A stretch of 25,379 nucleotides of DNA from a virus: positions 1 to 25,379 of the IMG/VR virus record IMGVR_UViG_3300042451_000099. One strand, given 5' to 3'. Under the pieces are notes generated by a model. That model worked only from the letters and a program-made list of their open reading frames with translations. It was not told the origin of the DNA and did not search any database. Each line of letters begins with the position of its first letter. Position 1 is the stretch's first letter. A program made the translations under genes and the position numbers. Shown here piece after piece: positions 19,956-25,379 of the stretch.

Positions 19956-21545
19956 ATGTACGGATACGGATACTCGCTTTATAATCGTTTAGCTTTCTTA
20001 GGTGGGTTAGACCCTAACGCATCCGCTTTTTTAACGGCTACTGGAATTACTGACCCAACAATTCAAGGTGCTATCAACTCTTTATGTGTTGACTTGAAAA
20101 CGTACGGAGTTTGGTCAAAGATGAAAGCAATATATCCATTTGTTGGAGGTACTGCAACTACTCATAAATTCAACTTGAAAGATTCAAGAGATTTAGACGC
20201 TGCGTTTAGGTTGGCTTTTAATGGCGGCTGGACACATAACTCAAATGGAGTAACTCCAAACGGAGTAAATGCTTTTGCTAATACTTTTTTAAATACTTCA
20301 ACTAATTTAATAAAAACTTCTGTAAATTTATCTGTATATAGTAGAACAAATAGCAATTTAGGGAATGCTTACGAAATTGGTAATAGTTCTAATTTAGCAG
20401 GAACACTAGACCCAACTTTTTTAATAACAAGATATTCAACAAATTTATCATATATAGGTATTGCAGACGCTTCATTTTCAACAAGTATAGCATCAACAGA
20501 TTCAAGAGGTTTTTTTAGTGGTGGAACAAATGGAAGTACTACTCAAAAACTTTTTAAAAATGGTTCATTAATTAAAACTGGAACTGCTGGAGCTGGCTCT
20601 TTAGCGAATCAATCTTTATATATTAGTGGAAGTAATAATGCTGGAAATCTTTCTACTGCTTCAAATAAACAACTTGCATTCGCAACTATTGGAGATGGAC
20701 TAACAGATGACGACTCTGCAAACTTATACTATTCAGTTCAAAAGTTTCAGACTACTTTAGGTCGCCAAGTTGGTACACCTATCTACTCATCTAATGCAAC
20801 AGATGTTAACGCTCGTTTATTCTTAGGAGCAACAAACATTCAAGACGTAACAATTACAAGTGCAGTGGATACGTTGGTACAAGGTTTAAAAACTGATGGA
20901 ATATGGACTAAGTTAAAAGCGGTTTATCCTTTTGTGGGTGGAACGGCTACAACGCACAAATTTAATCTTGCAAATGCTTTAGATGAGGATACTGCATTTA
21001 GATTAGCGTTTAGCGGTGGATGGACTCACTCGTCAAATGGTGCTTTACCGAATGGAACTAACGGATATGCTAATACTTTCTTGACGCCTTCAACATCTTT
21101 AAGTGTAGGAAGTAATTCATTTGGTATGTATTCAAGAACACAAGATATAGCGGGTAATAAAATATACGGAGTTGTAACGGATTCTACTACATATTTACAA
21201 AACAATTTAAGTGCTGGTAACTTAATAAGTGGTTCTATTTTATCGCTTATAAATTACACACCAACACCAACTACTGGATTAATATTAGCAACAAGGACTT
21301 CAACAACTTTATACAAAGGATTTAGAAACAATGTTTCTTTAGGTTCAAGCACTGTAACTATTAGCTCTTTACCTAATTTATCTTTTTATTTGGGGACTCG
21401 TAGAGATGGGTTGAGTGCGCCAGTTTTTTATAACGCTTATCAACACGCTTTTGCATTTATCGGAGATGGACTAAGTGACACTGAAGCATCAAACCTTTAC
21501 ACACGAGTACAAGCATTTCAAACAACTTTAAATAGACAAGTATAA
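19956..21545 (+). CDS. Receptor-binding / tail fibre protein with tandem duplication
   Basis: 529-residue protein made of an N-terminal part of about 24 residues and two related units, residues 25-272 and 289-529. Both begin FL-x-A-T and share WSKMKAIYPFVGGTATTHKF / WTKLKAVYPFVGGTATTHKF. Both end with IGDGLTDDDSANLYYSV-type sequence and FQTTL-x-RQV. The middle of each unit is different and rich in Ser, Thr, Asn and Gly. This is the design of LamG/concanavalin-type adhesion domains with variable faces. Its position after large terminase and before the tail proteins fits a host-binding fibre or tip. It starts one base after the previous stop. Confidence 0.65.
   Translation: MYGYGYSLYNRLAFLGGLDPNASAFLTATGITDPTIQGAINSLCVDLKTYGVWSKMKAIYPFVGGTATTHKFNLKDSRDLDAAFRLAFNGGWTHNSNGVTPNGVNAFANTFLNTSTNLIKTSVNLSVYSRTNSNLGNAYEIGNSSNLAGTLDPTFLITRYSTNLSYIGIADASFSTSIASTDSRGFFSGGTNGSTTQKLFKNGSLIKTGTAGAGSLANQSLYISGSNNAGNLSTASNKQLAFATIGDGLTDDDSANLYYSVQKFQTTLGRQVGTPIYSSNATDVNARLFLGATNIQDVTITSAVDTLVQGLKTDGIWTKLKAVYPFVGGTATTHKFNLANALDEDTAFRLAFSGGWTHSSNGALPNGTNGYANTFLTPSTSLSVGSNSFGMYSRTQDIAGNKIYGVVTDSTTYLQNNLSAGNLISGSILSLINYTPTPTTGLILATRTSTTLYKGFRNNVSLGSSTVTISSLPNLSFYLGTRRDGLSAPVFYNAYQHAFAFIGDGLSDTEASNLYTRVQAFQTTLNRQV
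20028..21542 (+). repeat. Tandem duplication inside the receptor-binding gene
   Basis: Two units of about 740 and 723 bases: 20028-20771 and 20820-21542. The framework stretches are similar in protein, but their DNA has drifted (for example GGAGATGGACTAA is shared near both unit ends, while TTTGTTGGAGG is TTTGTGGGTGG). The central parts are not alignable by eye. Confidence 0.7.
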
Positions 21546-21793
21546 TGAAACTAAAAGACATAACAACCGAAGACATAAATACCTTAGTAGGTTTATTAAA
21601 CCAAGAACAAAAAGATTCTTTAGTGGGACAATTGTACACAGATGATTCTTACTTCAACCCAATTCAAGACGCTAATGATAATTGGATAATCTCAACCGAA
21701 GAAATGATAAACTGCACAAACGAGAAGTTTATGTGGGTTAAAGAATTAGAATTGATTACATACGTACCAAAAGAAGTAACACCGATAGTATAA
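21545..21793 (+). CDS. Hypothetical tail-region protein (82 aa)
   Basis: 82-residue acidic protein, helical at first (TTEDINTLVGLLNQEQKDSL), then strand-like (NDNWIISTEEMINCTNEKFMW). It overlaps the fibre gene stop (TAATG) and the next start (one base), so all three are coupled. A chaperone for the receptor-binding protein is plausible from the position, as fibre genes are often followed by small assembly factors, but nothing in the sequence proves it. Confidence 0.6.
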   Translation: MKLKDITTEDINTLVGLLNQEQKDSLVGQLYTDDSYFNPIQDANDNWIISTEEMINCTNEKFMWVKELELITYVPKEVTPIV

Positions 21794-23202
21794 TGGCGAT
21801 GACTAAGATTGCAGAAGTTTACGACTTCGCACCAGCATACAACCCTTTGATGTTTATATACAACTCAACGAATAAAAACAAGTTGGGTTTTAAATATATC
21901 TTTCAAGTGTATGCAAGTGGCACGGCTACAAAAATAGGAGAGTATAAAGTTTTACCGAGATTCAGCGATGGGTACGGACAAATAGACTTATCTAAACTTC
22001 TGCAATCAAAAGTTACATTCAATATCAACGTAACAAATCCAAGCGACTGCTATTACAACTACGATGTAAAAATCGGAGAGGAGTACATACAAGGGGTTGC
22101 TTATTCAAGTTCGTTGACTAATAACGCTGGCTTTGTAAAAATCACAAGTGCGACACATACGTTTGTTGTAGGCGACCAAGTAAGTATTAAACAAGCTGAC
22201 GATGGCTTGGCAAATCCACTTATTGAGGGCTTATTCGTTGTCAAGTCGGTGCAGTCTTCAACTCAATTCACTATTAGTGCTTTATGGTCAAATGTAAACA
22301 ACGCAACAATAGATGGTAATGTTTACTACGCTGACAATAGAAAGACTCAAACTTTAGCAGAAATTACAGAATCGGACAAGTATGTTTTCAATGGAGTTCG
22401 TTCTTGGGTAGATTACACCACATACAATCAAAATCAATACTTAATTGATACTATCAACAACACGCAATTATTTGTAACAGATTTACCAACTACTGGATTC
22501 TCTATAACACCGACACAAAACTTGTGGCTTAACGTAGCGAACAACTTTGAAACGTCAGATTTGTATTGTATTATTTACACCAATACTGGACAATTCAGAT
22601 ATAGCATAACAAACGCAAACATAATGACACAGCTATGTATTGGAGTTGATGGAAACCCAGACATTATAGATTCTGGTTCTTTGCCTATGGTTGACGAAGA
22701 CACAACAACAATTTCATTTCAAATAGTAAACGATGGCTTAGATGAGTTTTCTCAATACTATGTGGTAGATGTTGACCAACGTTGTAGAATAAACGAGTAC
22801 GATGTTTATTTTATGGACAGAATGGGAAGTGTTGCTTCGTTTGGTTTTAGTCTTAAATCGTATGAAAACGGAACTATCGCACGTCAAACATACAACAAAG
22901 TGAACGAGGGTTTTGTAAGTGGTCAAATGTGGAACTATCGCACTACTGAATTTGGACAAACGGCATACTCAATTCAATTAGATAAAACATTCGAGTTGAA
23001 TACTGACTGGATGACTGAAGAAATGAATGTGTACTTCGAGCAATTACTTACTTCGCCTATTACGTTTGTAAGATTCGGAGATGACTACATTTCGTGTCAA
23101 GTTACAGACTCATCGTTTGAGGTTAATCGCAGACGAAACAAAAACTTGATTCGTAAAACAATCACAATTAAATTAGCAAATCAAAATACTATAAATGTTT
23201 AA
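21793..23202 (+). CDS. Tail structural protein (469 aa)
   Basis: 469-residue beta-rich protein, with an N-terminal domain (AEVYDFAPAYNPLMFIYNST, RFSDGYGQIDLSKLL). A compact module at about residues 110-180 contains TFVVGDQVSIKQADDG and LFVVKSVQSSTQFTISALW, resembling small beta domains inserted in tail proteins. It has no membrane segment. It is coupled at the start to the small gene before it and at the end overlaps the large tail gene by 8 bases. Tail tip or distal tail protein is likely, by position between the fibre and a large tail gene. I cannot name the family. Confidence 0.6.
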   Translation: MAMTKIAEVYDFAPAYNPLMFIYNSTNKNKLGFKYIFQVYASGTATKIGEYKVLPRFSDGYGQIDLSKLLQSKVTFNINVTNPSDCYYNYDVKIGEEYIQGVAYSSSLTNNAGFVKITSATHTFVVGDQVSIKQADDGLANPLIEGLFVVKSVQSSTQFTISALWSNVNNATIDGNVYYADNRKTQTLAEITESDKYVFNGVRSWVDYTTYNQNQYLIDTINNTQLFVTDLPTTGFSITPTQNLWLNVANNFETSDLYCIIYTNTGQFRYSITNANIMTQLCIGVDGNPDIIDSGSLPMVDEDTTTISFQIVNDGLDEFSQYYVVDVDQRCRINEYDVYFMDRMGSVASFGFSLKSYENGTIARQTYNKVNEGFVSGQMWNYRTTEFGQTAYSIQLDKTFELNTDWMTEEMNVYFEQLLTSPITFVRFGDDYISCQVTDSSFEVNRRRNKNLIRKTITIKLANQNTINV

Positions 23203-25379
23203 CGTACAGATTCAATTAGAAAGTGGTTATTTAGATGTCAAAGAAGGAACTGCTTTTCCTTTGAATTTCGGAGTGGCTGACATTCGTGACGTATCAAAAA
23301 GAAGCGGTGCGTTTTCAAAGACTATTGTATTAAGTGGTACAAAGAACAATCATAATCTTTTGAATCACTACTACGATGTAAACATTCAGACCGGCGACTT
23401 TAACATAGATACGTTAACAAAATGTAGCATTATTCAAAATGGTATTCCTATTCTTGAAAATGCAGTTTTGCAATTGTTATCAGTAAACAAAAAACAAGAT
23501 GGTGCAAATTATGAGGAATTTGTAGAATATGAAGTACTGGTAAAAGACGATGCGTCTGACTTCTTTGTTAAGTTAGATAATAGCGAGTTGACAGACTTAG
23601 ACTTTAGCGACTTAGACCACGTTATTAGTTCTGCTAACATTGTAGATAGTTGGTCGCACGATGTTAATGATGGCTATAAGTATTTATTAGGCTACCAGAA
23701 TACAAGTAACTACACATTAAAGGAAGCAAAACCGGCAATATATGCTAAGACTTACTTCGATAAGATATTTGCATCACAAGGATTTTCTTATACTTGGAAC
23801 TCTTTAGAGGTTGATCGCTTTGATAAGTTATTAATTCCATTTGTGGGAGATGTAAAGCGAGATATTTACAATAATTATTTAGTAGATGCTACGGCAACAA
23901 AAACGTTTACTACTTTATTTAATGTTCCATCAAGTGCATACGTTACAAACTACACCGAGATAGTAGACGAATTAAATTTATTCAATCCTACTACTGGAGT
24001 TTATGACACACCATTTACATTAAGTACTGGAGATTCTTACAATTTTCAAGTGGATATTGACTACTCAATTAACTTGCTTAATTCAAGTGGTGCAATTGCA
24101 TACTTAATTGACTTAGGTCTTATTATTAATAACAATGCCAACTATTCGGCAATGTACATTCGACCATTTGTAGCGATATATAAAAATGGTACTCAGATTT
24201 CAGTTACTTATTCAGATGCCGTTGGAGTTCCTTTGACGTTAACTTCTGCTTCAAGTACGAACATAGAAAACAGACTTAAAACTTTTAACATACCAGTATC
24301 TGGAATTGTTGCTGGTGATGATTTGCAAGTTGCTATTGGAATGCAAATATCTGTTGTACCTAATGCCAACTTCAGTCCTAATGCTATGGTATGGAGAAGT
24401 GCTAATAGTTCGCCTTGGGGTTCTCCAGTTACTATCAATTCTCAAATGGTAGCAAATTCAGTTAGTATTAAAGTACTGCCATCTTCAACTACAATTATAA
24501 GCGGTGCGAATATTAATTTACTTGGATTCGTTCCATCAAAGATTAAGCAAAAGGATTTCTTAAAGTCTATTTTTCAAATGTACAATTTATACATTGAATC
24601 AGACAAAAACAATCCAAACATATTGAACTTAACAACACGAGATAATTTTGTTGATAGTGGAGTTGAAAAAGATTGGACTTACAAACTCGCAAAAGATAGT
24701 GAGCAAACATTGCAATTTTTACCAGAATTGACTGGAAAGAAAATACAACTTACATACAAACAAGACACAGACGAAGCAAATAAAAAGTATTTTGATACTA
24801 CACGTGAAGTGTTCGGGCAAATAGAGTACACTTTCAACAATGAATATATCAAAGGAGTAGATAAAAAAGAACTTATCTTTAGTCCTACACCATTGTTACA
24901 AACACCATTCAATGCTTTTGTTCCATCGTTTAGCTTTGCAGAGCCAAAAGTAAATTTAAGAATATTGTATGATGGCGGATTGAAAGCGTGTAACTCATTC
25001 AACTTGTACGACTACGGAACTACTGGACAAAGTGGCTTAACTTCTTATCCATACGCTGGACATTGGGATGACCCATTGAAACCAAGTTTTGACATCAACT
25101 TTGGATTGTGTGATTTCTACTATTACTCTGGATTTCAAACTACAAACAATAACTTATACAATCAATATTGGAGAAGAACTATTGCTCAAATTAATACCGG
25201 CAAAATGTTAATCGCTTACTTTGATTTGAACGAGTTAGATATTCAATCATTAAAACTTAACGACAAAATTCGTATTGACAATAGTTGGTGGACTATAAAC
25301 AAAATAATTGATTATTCAGTTAACCAAAAGTTGCTTACTAAAGTTGAGTTAATGAGTATTGATACTGACATAGACTTAG
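23195..25379 (+). CDS. Partial large tail protein, open at window end
   Basis: At least 728 codons from ATG 23195 with no stop before the window edge, so it is C-terminally incomplete. The N-terminus MFNVQIQLESGYLDVKEG is followed by VADIRDVSKRSGAFSKTIV and LLNHYYDVN, a pattern of large tail proteins in Bacteroidota phages (tail tip or endopeptidase-like). Late in the window NDKIRIDNSWWTINKIIDY occurs, again typical of such proteins. It starts within the last codons of the previous gene (8-base overlap). An enzymatic wall-piercing function is not visible. All minus-strand frames over it are shadows. Confidence 0.75.
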   Translation, partial: MFNVQIQLESGYLDVKEGTAFPLNFGVADIRDVSKRSGAFSKTIVLSGTKNNHNLLNHYYDVNIQTGDFNIDTLTKCSIIQNGIPILENAVLQLLSVNKKQDGANYEEFVEYEVLVKDDASDFFVKLDNSELTDLDFSDLDHVISSANIVDSWSHDVNDGYKYLLGYQNTSNYTLKEAKPAIYAKTYFDKIFASQGFSYTWNSLEVDRFDKLLIPFVGDVKRDIYNNYLVDATATKTFTTLFNVPSSAYVTNYTEIVDELNLFNPTTGVYDTPFTLSTGDSYNFQVDIDYSINLLNSSGAIAYLIDLGLIINNNANYSAMYIRPFVAIYKNGTQISVTYSDAVGVPLTLTSASSTNIENRLKTFNIPVSGIVAGDDLQVAIGMQISVVPNANFSPNAMVWRSANSSPWGSPVTINSQMVANSVSIKVLPSSTTIISGANINLLGFVPSKIKQKDFLKSIFQMYNLYIESDKNNPNILNLTTRDNFVDSGVEKDWTYKLAKDSEQTLQFLPELTGKKIQLTYKQDTDEANKKYFDTTREVFGQIEYTFNNEYIKGVDKKELIFSPTPLLQTPFNAFVPSFSFAEPKVNLRILYDGGLKACNSFNLYDYGTTGQSGLTSYPYAGHWDDPLKPSFDINFGLCDFYYYSGFQTTNNNLYNQYWRRTIAQINTGKMLIAYFDLNELDIQSLKLNDKIRIDNSWWTINKIIDYSVNQKLLTKVELMSIDTDIDL

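Noticed and set aside
24208-25002. Minus-strand open frames opposite the last tail gene
   Set aside because: They overlap fully with a long plus-strand frame of good codon use and have no promoter or leader; they are shadows.
1-25379. Prophage signs: integrase, attachment site, repressor, tRNA or CRISPR array
   Set aside because: None seen in the window; a temperate or strictly lytic life cycle cannot be decided from this piece.

Overview
The window is a piece of a tailed double-stranded DNA phage (or prophage) of a Bacteroidota host, most likely a Flavobacterium-like bacterium. The DNA is AT-rich. Genes are packed head to tail with ATGA/TAATG overlaps. Shine-Dalgarno sites are absent and replaced by A-rich leaders, and the promoters I can find have the Bacteroidota form TTG-N19-TAnnTTTG. 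No integrase, repressor, tRNA or CRISPR array is visible. A non-contractile tail (siphovirus type) is inferred from a single tail-tube-like protein and the absence of sheath or baseplate genes. The window stops inside a gene at both ends.

Layout. (1) 1-742, minus strand: two overlapping genes with related sequence, probably tail assembly chaperone-like, driven by a perfect promoter. The left one runs off the window. (2) 804-6838, plus strand: virion and lysis block, with XkdF-type protease/scaffold, major capsid protein, tail tube-like protein, an unknown protein, portal, head-tail connector, holin, a putative unimolecular spanin and an M15 peptidase endolysin. Intrinsic terminators follow the capsid, tail tube and endolysin genes. 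(3) 6872-7648: DEDD exonuclease with a C-terminal zinc ribbon, followed by a candidate small RNA (about 7660-7740) and then a canonical early promoter (7806-7835). (4) 7859-12317: early genes, including a DnaJ-type zinc-finger miniprotein, a DnaA-domain-IV-like protein, ERF annealing protein, YqaJ-type exonuclease, ParB-like protein, an SSB-like protein with a DSLPF tip, and small proteins. (5) 12307-12445: a promoter and a leader RNA made of two hairpins whose loops are complementary over 8 bases, the second hairpin being an intrinsic terminator. This lies directly upstream of the replication initiator gene. (6) 12446-16112: replisome organizer, DNA methyltransferase, RecA-fold ATPase/helicase that also ends in DSLPF, NinG, and members of a small paralogous family. 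(7) 16164-17533: membrane protein, small genes and a degenerate sigma-factor-like protein. (8) 17530-25379: small terminase, a GIY-YIG homing endonuclease inserted at the junction with the large terminase, large terminase, a small virion-like protein, a receptor-binding protein built from a tandem duplication, and two large tail proteins, the last cut by the window edge.

How it fits together: ERF, YqaJ exonuclease, NinG and the SSB-like protein form a recombination module. The replisome organizer, RecA-fold ATPase and DnaA-like protein form a replication module. The sigma-like gene lies just before the late packaging and tail genes and could control them. The most unusual features are the kissing-loop leader at 12340-12431, the promoter-terminator small-RNA unit at 7628-7740, the one-gene spanin, and the antisense orientation of the chaperone-like pair relative to the rest of the virion genes.
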